From NCBI GenBank assembly GCA_013152435.1, contig JAADGJ010000121.1:1-34341 (forward strand): DNA of 34,341 nt, read 5' to 3'. The notes beneath the pieces were generated by a model. The model did no database searches. It saw nothing but the letters and a program-made list of their open reading frames with translations, and was not told the DNA's origin. Below are positions 25,453 to 34,341 of the stretch, piece by piece; position 1 is the stretch's first letter; each line of letters begins with the position of its first letter. The translations under genes and the position numbers were made by a program. This stretch comes from Chloroflexota bacterium (GTDB taxonomy: Bacteria; Chloroflexota; Anaerolineae; DUEN01).

Positions 25453-26409
25453 GTGACGCACACAGACACGGTCGTGATGGTGACCGGCGCGGCTGGCTTC
25501 ATCGGCTCGCATCTGGCGGAGCGGTTGGTCGCTGAGGGGTATCGCGTCGTCGGCGTGGACTGCTTCACCGATTATTACCCTCGCGCCGTCAAGGAGCAGA
25601 ACGTCGCCCAACTGCGGCGATCCGATCGCTTCACCCTGGTGGAGGCCGATCTGCGCACGGCGGAGCTGGAGCCTTTGCTGGACGGCGTGGAGGTGATCTT
25701 TCACAACGCGGCCATGCCCGGCCTCATGCGGAGCTGGACCGAGTTCGACGAGTACATGACATGCAATCTGCTGGCGACGCAGCGGCTGCTGGAGGCCGTC
25801 CGCCGCGTGGGTGTCCGGCACTTCATCCACGCCTCGACCTCCTCCGTGTATGGGCGGGACTCCTCCGGTGATGAGACGAGGCCCACCCGCCCCATCTCGC
25901 CCTACGGCATCACCAAGCTGGCGGCCGAGCATCTGGTGCGGGCTTACGGGGAGAACTTCGGCGTGCCTTATACCATCCTGCGCTACTTCTCCATCTATGG
26001 TCCTCGTCAGCGGCCGGATATGGGGTACTACATCTTCATCGATGCCATCCTGCGAGGGAAGCCCATCACCCTCTTCGGCGACGGGGAGCAATCCCGGGGC
26101 AACACGTACGTTCTGGACTGTGTGGAGGCCAATCTGGCAGCTATGCGGCACGGGCCGACGGGGGACGTGTTCAACATTGGTGGCGGGGAGGAGATCACGC
26201 TGAACCGGCTGATCGCCAAGCTGGAGGCGCTCATCGGGCGGGAGGCGATCGTCCGGCGTGGCCCGCCCCGGCCGGGGGAGCAGCGCCGCGCGCTGGCCGA
26301 TATCCGCAAGGCGCAGACGGTGTTGGGATGGTCGCCCCGGGTCGGCCTGGACGAGGGGCTGCGAGCTCAGATCGCCTGGCAGCGAAGCAGGATTCAGGGG
26401 CGGGTATGA
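25453..26409 (+). CDS. NAD-dependent sugar-nucleotide epimerase/dehydratase
   Basis: 318 residues from a GTG with AAGGAG (25441-25446) at ideal distance. It belongs to the extended short-chain dehydrogenase family that epimerises or dehydrates NDP-sugars. The NAD-binding site is [10 protein letters not shown] (11-20), with D36 in VVGVDCF selecting NAD. The catalytic residues are S129-S131 (HASTSSVYG) and Y151-x3-K155 (SPYGITK). The substrate-binding part has [13 protein letters not shown], a hallmark of the UDP-glucose/UDP-glucuronate 4-epimerase branch. It overlaps the next gene by ATGA, so epimerase and methyltransferase are co-translated. The exact sugar is unproven. Confidence 0.9.
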   Translation: MTHTDTVVMVTGAAGFIGSHLAERLVAEGYRVVGVDCFTDYYPRAVKEQNVAQLRRSDRFTLVEADLRTAELEPLLDGVEVIFHNAAMPGLMRSWTEFDEYMTCNLLATQRLLEAVRRVGVRHFIHASTSSVYGRDSSGDETRPTRPISPYGITKLAAEHLVRAYGENFGVPYTILRYFSIYGPRQRPDMGYYIFIDAILRGKPITLFGDGEQSRGNTYVLDCVEANLAAMRHGPTGDVFNIGGGEEITLNRLIAKLEALIGREAIVRRGPPRPGEQRRALADIRKAQTVLGWSPRVGLDEGLRAQIAWQRSRIQGRV

Positions 26410-27152
26410 TGGCGCAAAGGACTGCCGGAGAGGAGAAGGCGGCGACGCTGGGACATCCCAGCTATGTGTGGCGCTTTGGGCAGGACCGGCGGCTGAACCT
26501 GATCCGGAAGTGGGCGCCGTTGGAGGGGAAACGGGTCCTGGACGTGGGGTGCGGCTTGGGGATGTACATGCGGAAGATGCGGGCCTTCACTCCCGCCGTG
26601 TATGGCGTGGAGATTGATCTGGAGCGGGCGGTGGAGGCCGGCCGGGCGCTTTCCCTGGTCGCCTGTGCCGCCGCTGAGGGGCTGCCCTTCCCGGACGCCT
26701 CGTTCGACGTGGTCCTCTCCCACGAGATGATCGAGCACGTGCAGGATGACCGTCGGACGGTGGCCGAGGCGATCCGCGTGCTGCGCCCGGGCGGCCGATT
26801 GGTGCTCTTCTGCCCCAACCGGCTGTACCTTTTCGAGACACATGGCCATTACTGGCGCGGCCGCTATCACGAGGGGAACACGCCGTTCATCAACTGGCTC
26901 CCCAATTCGCTGCGCGATCGATTGGCGCCGCACGTTCGGGCCTACACACGTGGCGGGCTTCGGCGGCTGTTCGACGGTCTGCCCGTCCGCATCGTCCATC
27001 ATACGCAGATCTACCCCGGGTACGACAACATCGTTTACGCCCGGCCGCGGCTGGGCTGGCTGCTGCGCCGCATCACCTACGCGTTCGAGCAGACGCCTTT
27101 GCGAGCGTTCGGCCTATCCCACTTCCTGGTGGCGGAGCGGCTGGCGGATTGA
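26406..27152 (+). CDS. Class I SAM-dependent methyltransferase
   Basis: 248 residues. The first of two adjacent ATGs (26406) overlaps the epimerase stop; 26409 is equally possible. The SAM-binding motif I is [11 protein letters not shown] (44-54), followed by an acidic motif II (GVEIDLERA), a motif IV region ([13 protein letters not shown]) and [15 protein letters not shown]. This is the Methyltransf_11/UbiE-like pattern. The C-terminal basic, aromatic part ([20 protein letters not shown]) could contact a membrane or lipid-linked substrate. Because it is coupled to a sugar epimerase, I infer methylation of a glycan or lipid intermediate, but nothing fixes the substrate. Confidence 0.88.
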   Translation: MMAQRTAGEEKAATLGHPSYVWRFGQDRRLNLIRKWAPLEGKRVLDVGCGLGMYMRKMRAFTPAVYGVEIDLERAVEAGRALSLVACAAAEGLPFPDASFDVVLSHEMIEHVQDDRRTVAEAIRVLRPGGRLVLFCPNRLYLFETHGHYWRGRYHEGNTPFINWLPNSLRDRLAPHVRAYTRGGLRRLFDGLPVRIVHHTQIYPGYDNIVYARPRLGWLLRRITYAFEQTPLRAFGLSHFLVAERLAD

Positions 27153-27204
27153 ACCCTCGCGGCGGGATAAGCGTTGATTCTCAGTGCGTGCCCGCCGTGA
27201 TTGT

Positions 27205-27233
27205 TTGCTCTTTGATACCAGTTACGTTATCAT
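27205..27233 (+). promoter_or_regulatory. Promoter candidate for the penicillin-binding protein
   Basis: TTGCTC (27205-27210), 17-bp spacer, TATCAT (27228-27233). Both boxes are good partial matches, in a locally A/T-rich patch. The start would fall near 27240, just before the hairpin at 27249-27284, which would be in the leader. Confidence 0.45.
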
Positions 27234-27248
27234 AAATGAGGACAGAGC

Positions 27249-27284
27249 CAGCGGGGGGTGTGGATGATCTCAGGCCCCCCGCTG
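27249..27284 (+). terminator. GC-rich hairpin in the methyltransferase-PBP gap
   Basis: CAGCGGGGGG (27249-27258) pairs perfectly with CCCCCCGCTG (27275-27284) around a 16-nt loop. No T-tract follows on either strand. It could end the epimerase-methyltransferase transcript or act as a leader structure of the penicillin-binding protein. Confidence 0.4.
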
Positions 27285-27337
27285 AGTCATGATATCCCAG
27301 ATCGATACGATCTGGTGGAGGATGGCAAGAAGGACCC

Positions 27338-30300
27338 ATGGACCGACGTGGACAGGTCTTCATCCGACGAAGACGACGCTTTCGGGCCCAGCGCTCTGCG
27401 CCGAAGCCGGAGCTGTGGGCGCTGCGCCTGTTTTTGAGCCTGCTGCTCTTGACGGCGGTGACGGTGGGGACGGCCGTCGCCGTCGTGGTGGGCACGGCGG
27501 CGGGCGTGTACGCCTATTTCGCCCAGGATCTGCCCGATGCCTCCGCCATCGAGACGGAGCAGGAACAGTTCGAGACGGTGCGCATCTACGATCGCACCGG
27601 ACAGCATCTGTTGTACGAGTCCATCGACCCCCGGCCGTTTCGGGGTGATCGCACGTATATTCCCCTGGATCAGATCTCACCCTACCTGATTCAAGCCACC
27701 ATCGCCCTGGAGGATCGCTCGTTCTACGAGAACCCGGGCGTAAACTTCCGCGGCGTCGCCCGTGCCTTCGTCTCGAACCTGCGCGGCGGATCCGTCCAGG
27801 GCGGCTCGTCCATCACCCAACAGCTCGTCAAGAACGTCCTCATCCCGCCGGAGGAGCGATATAAGCGCTCGTATGCCCGCAAAATCAAGGAGATGATCCT
27901 GGCGTTGGAGATCACGCGGCGCTACCCCGGCCGGGAGGGTAAGAACAAGATCCTGGAGTGGTACCTGAACTACAACTTCTACGGCAACGCGGCTTATGGC
28001 GTGGAGGCAGCTGCTCGCATCTACTTCGATAAATCGGCCAGGGACCTGACGCTGGACGAGGCGGCCATGCTGGCGGCGCTGCCGCAGTTCCCCGGGTTGA
28101 ATCCCATTCAGGCGCCGGCCGACGCGTACCGCCGGCAGCGCAAGGTCTTGAACGCGATGGCGGAGGCCGGGTATCTGACCCAGGCCGAGGCCGACGCGGC
28201 CAAGCGCTATTTCAACGATCGGCTCCTGAACCAGATGGTCGAGCAAGGCGTGCTGTCCCCGGCGGATCTGGATCCGATCCGGCAGGGCGACCCCGAGGCG
28301 ACGGCCAAGGCGTTGCACGGCCTGGTATCCATGGGGTTGATCCCCCCGGAGGAGGCGGACCGGGCGATCCGGCAGGGCGGCAATCGCTGGCAGTTCGTGC
28401 GCCAGCGCGCCGGCGAGCGGTTTGAGATCCCGCCGGACGCGCCGCACTTCGCCCTCTACGTGTTGGACCAGCTCGATCGAGAGTTCAATACCGCCGACGA
28501 CCCGTACTTCATCTGGCGCAACGGGCTGCAGGTGTACACCACGTTGGACTGGGATCTGCAACAGCGCATTCAGTGCATCGCCCGGGCGCACATCGCCTAT
28601 CTGCAGAACCGGGAGCCGGAGCCGTATCCTGGTTGCGATCCGCCCCCTCCCCGGATCGAGGAGTTGAACCAGCCCCGGCTGCAATTCGATCACGAGGTGA
28701 CCAACGCGGCCGTGGTCGCCATCAACCCCAAGACCGGCGAGATCCTGGCTATGCTGGGCAGCCTGGACTACTACGATGAGGAGATCGACGGCGAGGTGAA
28801 CAACGCGCTGGCCGAGCACCAGCCTGGCTCGTCCTTCAAGCCGTTCACCTATCTCACCGCGTTTCAGCAGGGGTACACCGCGGCCACCATGGTCATGGAC
28901 GTGCGCACCGTGTTCCCCGATCCACCCAACCCACCTTACGTGCCGGAGAACTACGATCGCAAATACCACGGCCCGCAGAGCCTGCGCGAAGCGCTGGCGC
29001 GATCGTACAACATCCCGGCCGTCTGGCTGATGAATCAGGTGGGCGTGAAGAACGTTATCGATATGGCGCACCGCATGGGCATCAACACGCTGACCAAGGA
29101 CTACTACGGCCTTAGCCTGACGCTGGGCGGCGGTGAGGTGCGCTTGCTGGACATGACGTACGCTTTCAGCGTGCTGGCGAACAACGGCGTCATGGCGGGC
29201 GAGCCTGTGCCGCCGATCCAACAACGGCCGGGTTATCGGACGCTGAACCCGGTGTCCATCCTGTTGGTCCGGGATAAGCACGGCCGCGTGTTGAAGGAGT
29301 ATCGCCAGCCGCAGGTGAAGCAGATCATCTCGCCTCAACTGGCCTACCTGATGACCGATGTCCTCTCGGACACCAAGGCACGGCTGGCGGCCTTTGGCAG
29401 TTTCGCCAAGTACCTGGCGCTGGAGGATCGCCCGGTGGCCGCCAAGACCGGCACGACCAATGACTACCGGGATGCGTGGACCATCGGCTACGTGCCTCAG
29501 CTGGCGGTGGGCGTGTGGGTCGGCAACACGGATAACCGGCCGATGAAGCGCGTGCCCGGCTCTTTGGGCGCGGCCCCGATCTTCCATCAGGTGATGAAGG
29601 AGGCGCTGAAGGACCAGCCCGTGGAGACGTGGCAGGAGCCGCCAGGGATGGTGCGGGTGACGGTCTGTGTGCCCTCCGGGCTGCTGCCCACGGACGATTG
29701 CCCCACTCGCCGTGAGGAGCTGTTCATCGCCGGCACGGAGCCGAGGGCCTATGACACCGTGTATCGGGCTTATGAGGTCAACCGGGAGACGGGCAAGCTG
29801 GCTACCCAGTACACGCCGCGTGAGCTGGTGGAGCGGCGCGTATACATGATCTTCCCGCCGGAGGCGGCCGATTGGGTGCGCGAGGCGGGGATCCCACAGC
29901 CGCCCAAGCAGTATGACGACATGTACGGCCCTGGCCCGGTGGACCCCGAGGTGGCCATCATCGAGCCCAAGCCCTACAGCTACGTGCGGGGGATCATCCC
30001 CATCATCGGCAACGCGCAGATGGGCGACTTCCGCAGCTATCGCGTGGAGTTCGGGGAGGGATTGAATCCGGGCGCCTGGATCCAGATCGGCCCGGAGCAC
30101 TACAACCCGGTGGGGAACGGCGTCCTGGAGTACTGGGACACGGCGCCGTTCAACGGGCTCTACACACTGCGCCTCACGGTGATGCGGGGCGATGGCAGCG
30201 TGCGCACGGCGACCACCCAGGTCACGGCGGATAACGTCCCGCCCCAGGTCAAGCTGGTGCATCCCTTCGAGGGGAAGGTCTACGTCATGGAGGACGATGA

Positions 30301-30802
30301 GTGGGTCAGCATCACGGCCGAGGCCACCGATGACTGGTCCATGGATCGGGTGGAGTTCCTGTTGGATGGCAAGCTGATCGGGACCAGCACGGTGCCGCCG
30401 TACAGCATCCGCTGGACCATCGCCATGTCGGATACCGTCCCGGAGCCAGGCCGGATCATCTCCGAGACGCGGCCCATCACCATGCCGGATGGCTCCATCC
30501 AGTTGGGCGAAGTGGCCGTGATGACCACCACGGAGGAGACGTTGCCCGACGGCACCGTGCGCCTGATCGAGACGTGGGAGTCCGGGCGAACCATCATCTC
30601 GGACACTCATGGGTACACGGAGACTCACTTGATCCAGCTCAAGGCGTATGACAGCGCGGGCAACGTGGCGGAGACGGAGCCCGTGCGCATCCTGGTGACG
30701 CACAAGCAGGAGGAGGAGACGGCCGGAGCCTGGGGGACCCCGGCACGAGGCCCGATCGCCTTGTTGCCCGAGCCGCCGGGCGTCGCTCGCAGGCGGGAAT
30801 AG
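27338..30802 (+). CDS. Class A penicillin-binding protein with Ig-like tail
   Basis: 1154 residues, longer than the usual 700-900. It polymerises glycan strands and cross-links peptidoglycan outside the membrane. After a basic start, one TM (~28-60) anchors it. The GT51 domain (~85-270) has catalytic E125 in ALEDRSFY and SSITQQLVKN. The transpeptidase domain (~460-760) has S498-x2-K501 (GSSFK), S556-Y-N558 and K703-T-G705. An unusual acidic, helical insert of ~70 residues (~290-360, with two similar GV/GLI-x-P-x-(D/E) segments) lies between the two. Residues ~870-1115 are Ig/fibronectin-like beta repeats (YVRGIIPIIG, SYRVEFGEG, VEFLLDGKLIGTS), often found on chloroflexal PBPs. AAGGA precedes the ATG. 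A promoter candidate lies at 27205-27233. Confidence 0.95.
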   Translation: MDRRGQVFIRRRRRFRAQRSAPKPELWALRLFLSLLLLTAVTVGTAVAVVVGTAAGVYAYFAQDLPDASAIETEQEQFETVRIYDRTGQHLLYESIDPRPFRGDRTYIPLDQISPYLIQATIALEDRSFYENPGVNFRGVARAFVSNLRGGSVQGGSSITQQLVKNVLIPPEERYKRSYARKIKEMILALEITRRYPGREGKNKILEWYLNYNFYGNAAYGVEAAARIYFDKSARDLTLDEAAMLAALPQFPGLNPIQAPADAYRRQRKVLNAMAEAGYLTQAEADAAKRYFNDRLLNQMVEQGVLSPADLDPIRQGDPEATAKALHGLVSMGLIPPEEADRAIRQGGNRWQFVRQRAGERFEIPPDAPHFALYVLDQLDREFNTADDPYFIWRNGLQVYTTLDWDLQQRIQCIARAHIAYLQNREPEPYPGCDPPPPRIEELNQPRLQFDHEVTNAAVVAINPKTGEILAMLGSLDYYDEEIDGEVNNALAEHQPGSSFKPFTYLTAFQQGYTAATMVMDVRTVFPDPPNPPYVPENYDRKYHGPQSLREALARSYNIPAVWLMNQVGVKNVIDMAHRMGINTLTKDYYGLSLTLGGGEVRLLDMTYAFSVLANNGVMAGEPVPPIQQRPGYRTLNPVSILLVRDKHGRVLKEYRQPQVKQIISPQLAYLMTDVLSDTKARLAAFGSFAKYLALEDRPVAAKTGTTNDYRDAWTIGYVPQLAVGVWVGNTDNRPMKRVPGSLGAAPIFHQVMKEALKDQPVETWQEPPGMVRVTVCVPSGLLPTDDCPTRREELFIAGTEPRAYDTVYRAYEVNRETGKLATQYTPRELVERRVYMIFPPEAADWVREAGIPQPPKQYDDMYGPGPVDPEVAIIEPKPYSYVRGIIPIIGNAQMGDFRSYRVEFGEGLNPGAWIQIGPEHYNPVGNGVLEYWDTAPFNGLYTLRLTVMRGDGSVRTATTQVTADNVPPQVKLVHPFEGKVYVMEDDEWVSITAEATDDWSMDRVEFLLDGKLIGTSTVPPYSIRWTIAMSDTVPEPGRIISETRPITMPDGSIQLGEVAVMTTTEETLPDGTVRLIETWESGRTIISDTHGYTETHLIQLKAYDSAGNVAETEPVRILVTHKQEEETAGAWGTPARGPIALLPEPPGVARRRE

Positions 30803-30845
30803 CCCCTCGATCCCTCGCAGCGGGGGTGAACAGGAAGTTCGATCA

Positions 30846-31643
30846 ATGTCGGCATCGCGTAAGCATATCCTGATCACAAACGACGACGGCGTACACGCTC
30901 CGGGCTTGCTGGCGTTGAAACAGGCGCTCTCGGCCGTGGCGGATGTCACCGTGTTCGCCCCCGATCACAACTGGTCGGCGGCCGGGCATACCAAGACGAT
31001 GCATAAGCCGTTGCGCGTCTTCGAGACGGAGCTGGCTGATGGCACGCCCGCGCTGGTGACCACGGGGACGCCCTCCGATTGCGTGGGATTGGCCCTGCTG
31101 GGGCTGGTCCCTGTGCGGCCCGATCTGGTGGTGTCCGGCATCAACGATGGCCCGAATATGGGCGCCGACATCACTTACTCCGGCACCGTGGCAGGGGCGA
31201 TGGAGGCCGTCGTCAGCGGGATCCCTGGGATTGCCGTATCTCAGGACTGGGGACAGGATCGTGACCTCTCCCTGGCGGCGGATCTGGCCGCTCGGTTGGC
31301 GGCGCTGGTCCTCCGGAATGGCCTGCCCCCGCAGACGTTCTTGAACCTGAACGTCCCCTCGCTGCCGCGGGATCGGCTGCGCGGCGTGCGGGTCACCCGG
31401 CTGGGGCAGCGCGTCTATCGTGACGTGCTCATTGAGCGCACCGATCCCCGCGGGCGGCCGTACTATTGGATCGGCGGTGAGCCGCCTACGGGCGTGCCTG
31501 ATCCCGATGCGGATACGGACATCGGGGCCCTGGCCCAGGGGTATGCGTCCGTCACGCCCCTGAGTATGGACATGACCGACTACGATTTCCTGCCGGAGCT
31601 CCGGCGCTGGAATCTGGGCTGGGAGACGGGAGATCCGGGATGA
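30846..31643 (+). CDS. surE: SurE 5'/3'-nucleotidase (survival protein)
   Basis: 265 residues. SurE hydrolyses nucleoside monophosphates with a divalent metal. The metal site is intact: D13-D14 in ITNDDG, S44 in PDHNWSAAGH and N100 in SGINDGPNMG. TGTPSDCV (73-80) is also conserved. The C-terminal arm (PLSMDMTDYDF) resembles the family's usual end. AGGAAG lies upstream of the ATG. It overlaps the next gene by ATGA, so it leads a four-gene run with a PH/DUF1648 protein, a DUF92 protein and a GT2 enzyme. Confidence 0.95.
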   Translation: MSASRKHILITNDDGVHAPGLLALKQALSAVADVTVFAPDHNWSAAGHTKTMHKPLRVFETELADGTPALVTTGTPSDCVGLALLGLVPVRPDLVVSGINDGPNMGADITYSGTVAGAMEAVVSGIPGIAVSQDWGQDRDLSLAADLAARLAALVLRNGLPPQTFLNLNVPSLPRDRLRGVRVTRLGQRVYRDVLIERTDPRGRPYYWIGGEPPTGVPDPDADTDIGALAQGYASVTPLSMDMTDYDFLPELRRWNLGWETGDPG

Positions 31644-32524
31644 CGTTCGAATCCCTCCCTCATCGCAGGGCGTTCCTGGGGATCGGCGTGGCCCTGGCTT
31701 TGTTGTTGGCGGCTGTGGGCGCACTCCGATGGGGGCTTGCTTTGCCTTTCGGCGGGGTGGCCTTCCTCCTGATCCTCGCCGCGATGGGCCTGTTGGTCCT
31801 CTGCGGATACGTGTTGTACCGCACGCTGCTCTGCCTGACGATGGTGTACTGGGTGGAGCGGGATGGGGTCACCGTGGCCTGGCCCTTTGCCCGCCGTGTG
31901 ATCCCCATGGGGCATATCCAGCAGATTGTGTTGGGGGCACAGGATCGTGGGCCGGGGCCGTGGTGGACGTGGCCCTCTCGCTACGTGACGCATGTAGACG
32001 GAGGGCCGCGCGGGCGTGTGATCTCCCTGGCCACCCGGCCGCTTCCCGAGCAGATCCTGCTGGTCACGGCGGAGGGGGTGTTCGGCCTCTCGCCTGCGGA
32101 TCCGGAGGGCTTCGTCGAGGCGTTGCAGGATCGCTACTACCTGGGACCCACGAGGCCGGTGAAGCCGGGCGTTCAGTTGCCTCGGGTGGCGCGCTGGTCG
32201 GTCTGGCGTGATCGACTGGCTGTGGGATTGCTCTCGCTGGGGCTTTTGGGCGTCGTGCTGCTGTTCGGGTGGCTCAGCTTCGTCTATACAGGGCTGCCGG
32301 AGCAGGTGCCCTTGCATTTCAATGCGCAGGGGGTGGCTGATCGCGTGGGGCCGCGCTCCGGACTGCTGGCGCTTCCCGTCATCGCCCTGCTCTCCTGGGG
32401 GGTGAACGGCCTGTGGGGAGGGCTCGTGTACGCCCGGCAGCGCGCTGCCGCGTATTTGCTCTGGGGCGGGGCCGTGGTGGTCCAGATCCTGGCCAGCATC
32501 GCTCTGATCAATCTGACCCGGTGA
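31640..32524 (+). CDS. PH-like and DUF1648 membrane protein
   Basis: 294 residues, start overlapping the surE stop. Two TM segments (~12-32 and ~37-62) precede a soluble PH-like segment (~68-165; VERDGVTVAWPFARRVIP, IQQIVLGAQDRG) of the kind found in bacterial PH-domain proteins. The C-terminal half has three TM segments and the DUF1648 signature YTGLPEQVPLHFNAQG followed by ADRVG. The combination is known from Firmicute and chloroflexal membrane proteins of unknown function. Nothing shows a catalytic role. Its position downstream of surE may only reflect co-transcription. Confidence 0.75.
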   Translation: MTFESLPHRRAFLGIGVALALLLAAVGALRWGLALPFGGVAFLLILAAMGLLVLCGYVLYRTLLCLTMVYWVERDGVTVAWPFARRVIPMGHIQQIVLGAQDRGPGPWWTWPSRYVTHVDGGPRGRVISLATRPLPEQILLVTAEGVFGLSPADPEGFVEALQDRYYLGPTRPVKPGVQLPRVARWSVWRDRLAVGLLSLGLLGVVLLFGWLSFVYTGLPEQVPLHFNAQGVADRVGPRSGLLALPVIALLSWGVNGLWGGLVYARQRAAAYLLWGGAVVVQILASIALINLTR

Positions 32525-32549
32525 GCCTGGTGGACGGGAGGGGCCGCCG

Positions 32550-33389
32550 ATGGTAGAATGGCATCCCGGGCAGGTGGCCCTGGGCCTGCTTCTCAGCCTT
32601 GCCATCGCCCTGACCGGCTATCGCCTGGGCGCGCTTTCCCGTAGCGGGGTCGTTGGCGCCGTTCTGACGGGCACGCTCATCATGGGGATGGGCGGCTGGT
32701 TGTGGGCGGTGTTGTTGGTCGCCTTCTTCATCTCGTCCAGTGCGCTCTCCCGCTATCGGGCCGTCGACAAGGCGGCGGTACAGGCCGAGTTCGCCAAAGG
32801 AGATCGCCGGGATATCGGGCAGGTGTTGGCAAACGGCGGCCTGGGGGCGATGTTGGCCGTGGCCTTTGCCGTCTCGGGCTCTCGCTGGCTGTTTCCGGCC
32901 TACCTGGGCGTCATGGCAGCCGTGAACGCCGATACATGGGCCACGGAGCTGGGGGTGCTCAGCTGGCGGCCGCCTCGGTTGATCACCACGGGACGTCCGG
33001 TTCCGGCGGGAACCTCCGGCGGCGTGACGCCGTTGGGAGTGATGGCGGCGTTGGCCGGCGGGTTGTTCATCGGGCTCGCTGCGCTGGCGGGGCAGTGGAT
33101 GGCTTCATTCGTGGGGGGCATGTCTGGGGTGGGGGCCGCCTGGTGGCCGCTATGGGCGATGATCGGGGGGGCGGCCGGCGCCCTGTTTGATAGCCTGCTG
33201 GGGGCAACGGTGCAGGGCGTGTATTACTGCGACCGTTGCCGTAAGGAGACGGAGCGTACCCATCACCGTTGTGGGGCGCGCACGCGTCGGCTGCGCGGCT
33301 GGGCGTGGCTGAACAACGACTGGGTGAACTTCCTCAGCTCGCTGGTAGGCGGGTTGGTGGTGATGGAGCTGGCGATTTGGTGGCGCTAG
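32550..33389 (+). CDS. DUF92 family membrane protein
   Basis: 279 residues with about six TM segments, after a good ribosome site (GGGAGGGG). The family signature is clear: SRSGVVGAVLTGTLI, NGGLGAMLAV, AVNADTWATELGVLSW, and the C-terminal WLNNDWVNFLSS. A short cytoplasmic loop has CDRCRKETERTHHRCG, common in DUF92 proteins and possibly zinc-binding. The plant relative VTE6 is a phytyl-phosphate kinase, so a prenyl-alcohol phosphate kinase role is a reasonable but unproven guess. That would fit the neighbouring polyprenyl-phosphate glycosyltransferase. Confidence 0.85.
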   Translation: MVEWHPGQVALGLLLSLAIALTGYRLGALSRSGVVGAVLTGTLIMGMGGWLWAVLLVAFFISSSALSRYRAVDKAAVQAEFAKGDRRDIGQVLANGGLGAMLAVAFAVSGSRWLFPAYLGVMAAVNADTWATELGVLSWRPPRLITTGRPVPAGTSGGVTPLGVMAALAGGLFIGLAALAGQWMASFVGGMSGVGAAWWPLWAMIGGAAGALFDSLLGATVQGVYYCDRCRKETERTHHRCGARTRRLRGWAWLNNDWVNFLSSLVGGLVVMELAIWWR

Positions 33390-33415
33390 AGCAAGAGCAA
33401 CCTGGAGAGGGCGAT

Positions 33416-34201
33416 GTGCAGGTCGCCTCTGGTGAGCGGACGGATCGGCCGCATCTGTCGATCGTGATCCCCGCATACAACGAGGAGCGACGGCTGCCGC
33501 GTACGCTGGCGCGGGTGATGGAGTATCTGGAGACGCAGCCTTACCCGGCTGAGGTGATCGTGGTGGACGATGGCAGTGCGGATAACACGGTAGGGGTGGT
33601 GGAGGAGCTGTTGCCCGCTCACCCGAATCTGCGGCTGATCCGCAACGATCATCGCGGCAAGGCGTACACGGTGCGTACGGGCGTCCTGGCGGCGCAAGGG
33701 CGTTACGTGCTCTTCTGCGACGCGGATCTGGCCACCCCCATCGAGGAGTGGGACAAGCTGGCGGGGTATCTGGACGCGGGATACGATATCGCCATCGGAT
33801 CTCGGGAGGGAGCGGGGGCCATTCGGCATGATGAGCCCTGGTATCGTCATGTGATGGGGCGCGTGTTCAATCTGATCGTGCGGTTGGTGGCCGTGGGCGG
33901 CTTTCAGGACACCCAGTGTGGCTTTAAGGCGTTTCGGCACGATGTGGCCCAGGATATCTTCCGACGGGTGCGGTTGTATGGGGAGGATGCGCCGCCGGTG
34001 AAAGGTGCGGCCGTCACCGGCTTCGATGTGGAGCTGTTGTTCATCGCGCTCAAGCGGGGGTATCGGGTGAAGGAGGTGCCGGTGGAGTGGCACTACGGTA
34101 CCGAGACCAAGGTGCATCCTTTGCGGGATTCGCTGCGGAACCTGCGGGATACGCTCCTGGTGCGTTGGAACGACCTGCGGGGCGCATACGACGCACCGTG
34201 A
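33416..34201 (+). CDS. GT2 family polyprenyl-phosphate glycosyltransferase (ALG5-like)
   Basis: 261 residues from the GTG at 33416, which has GGAGAGG just upstream. A GTG at 33380 would overlap the DUF92 gene and has a weaker site. GT-A fold signs: LSIVIPAYNEERRL, VIVVDDGSADNT (nucleotide-binding Asp), the metal-binding FCDADLAT, GSREGAGAIRHDEPWYR, and CGFKAFRHD. The GTKVHPL-like end (TETKVHPLRDSL) is typical of dolichyl-phosphate glucosyl- and mannosyltransferases. There is no C-terminal TM, so it probably works peripherally on the inner leaflet. It could supply the polyprenyl-phosphate sugar used by the GT39/GT87-like membrane enzymes elsewhere in the window (inference). Confidence 0.9.
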   Translation: MQVASGERTDRPHLSIVIPAYNEERRLPRTLARVMEYLETQPYPAEVIVVDDGSADNTVGVVEELLPAHPNLRLIRNDHRGKAYTVRTGVLAAQGRYVLFCDADLATPIEEWDKLAGYLDAGYDIAIGSREGAGAIRHDEPWYRHVMGRVFNLIVRLVAVGGFQDTQCGFKAFRHDVAQDIFRRVRLYGEDAPPVKGAAVTGFDVELLFIALKRGYRVKEVPVEWHYGTETKVHPLRDSLRNLRDTLLVRWNDLRGAYDAP

Positions 34202-34222
34202 TCGGGTATGGCTATGTTGTCA

Positions 34223-34329
34223 GGCGGCCCGGCTCCCAGGCCGGGCCGTCGCTTTGTGGGCGAGCATGGGAGCTCGCCCTGCTGGCGGCGGTGGTTGGCT
34301 ATCAGCGGGCCCGGCTCCCATGCCGGGCC
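34223..34329. terminator. Array of three related hairpins
   Basis: Stems: CGGCCCGGC/GCCGGGCCG (34225-34248, extended by two pairs), GGGCGAGC/GCTCGCCC (34258-34279) and GGCCCGGC/GCCGGGCC (34308-34329). The loops are TCCCAG, ATGGGA and TCCCAT; the second is the reverse complement of the third. The first is followed by CTTTG and the third by GTTTTGG. The first likely ends the GT2 transcript. The shared cores suggest a repeat family. Confidence 0.6.
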
Positions 34330-34341
34330 GTTGCGTTTTGG

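Noticed and set aside
27677-30949. A 1090-codon open frame on the minus strand
   Set aside because: It is antisense to the penicillin-binding protein, whose catalytic motifs are intact. Long antisense open frames are expected in high-GC DNA.
1-34341. tRNA, rRNA, insertion sequence or integrase at the cassette borders (17157-25183)
   Set aside because: No cloverleaf, transposase or terminal repeat was recognised by eye. The cassette's acquired status rests on composition and gene content only.

Overview
The window is a high-GC bacterial chromosome fragment. It looks like Chloroflexota, probably an Anaerolineae-like lineage. This is inferred from gene style: several paralogous polytopic GT39-like glycosyltransferases with C-terminal beta-rich tails, short-tandem-repeat tracts inside genes, a class A penicillin-binding protein with an Ig-like tail, and dense GC-rich palindromes. 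No rRNA or tRNA was found, so the assignment rests on these features only.

Region 1 (1-5310, minus strand) carries two large membrane glycosyltransferases. The first runs off the left edge. Region 2 (5715-7414, plus) is a pair of small nucleotidyltransferases. Region 3 (7778-11405, plus) encodes a secreted protein made of three copies of an ~85-residue helical module, an OmpR-type response regulator, and a histidine kinase whose extracytoplasmic domain carries a fourth copy of the same module. This looks like a self-contained sensing unit. Region 4 (11406-16929, minus) is argS followed by two more GT39-like membrane glycosyltransferases. It meets the kinase gene tail to tail with no spacer.

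Region 5 (17157-25183, minus) is a visibly lower-GC cassette behind a near-consensus promoter. It encodes a two-TM protein with a degenerate P-loop, a small P-loop ATPase, a large STAND-like ATPase with helical repeats, and a radical SAM/SPASM enzyme. A 22-codon ORF exactly fills the gap before the radical SAM gene. Close spacing and ATGA overlaps suggest one transcript and one function. The cassette looks acquired and is the best candidate in the window for an undescribed system: peptide maturation or NTP-dependent conflict/defence.

Region 6 (25453-34201, plus) returns to housekeeping and envelope genes: a sugar-nucleotide epimerase and a methyltransferase (coupled), a class A penicillin-binding protein, then a compact run of surE, a PH-like/DUF1648 membrane protein, a DUF92 membrane protein and a polyprenyl-phosphate-type GT2 glycosyltransferase. 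Three related hairpins close the window.

Much of the window concerns cell-envelope glycan synthesis (five glycosyltransferases, the epimerase, the penicillin-binding protein). The module-based two-component unit and the cassette stand apart from it.
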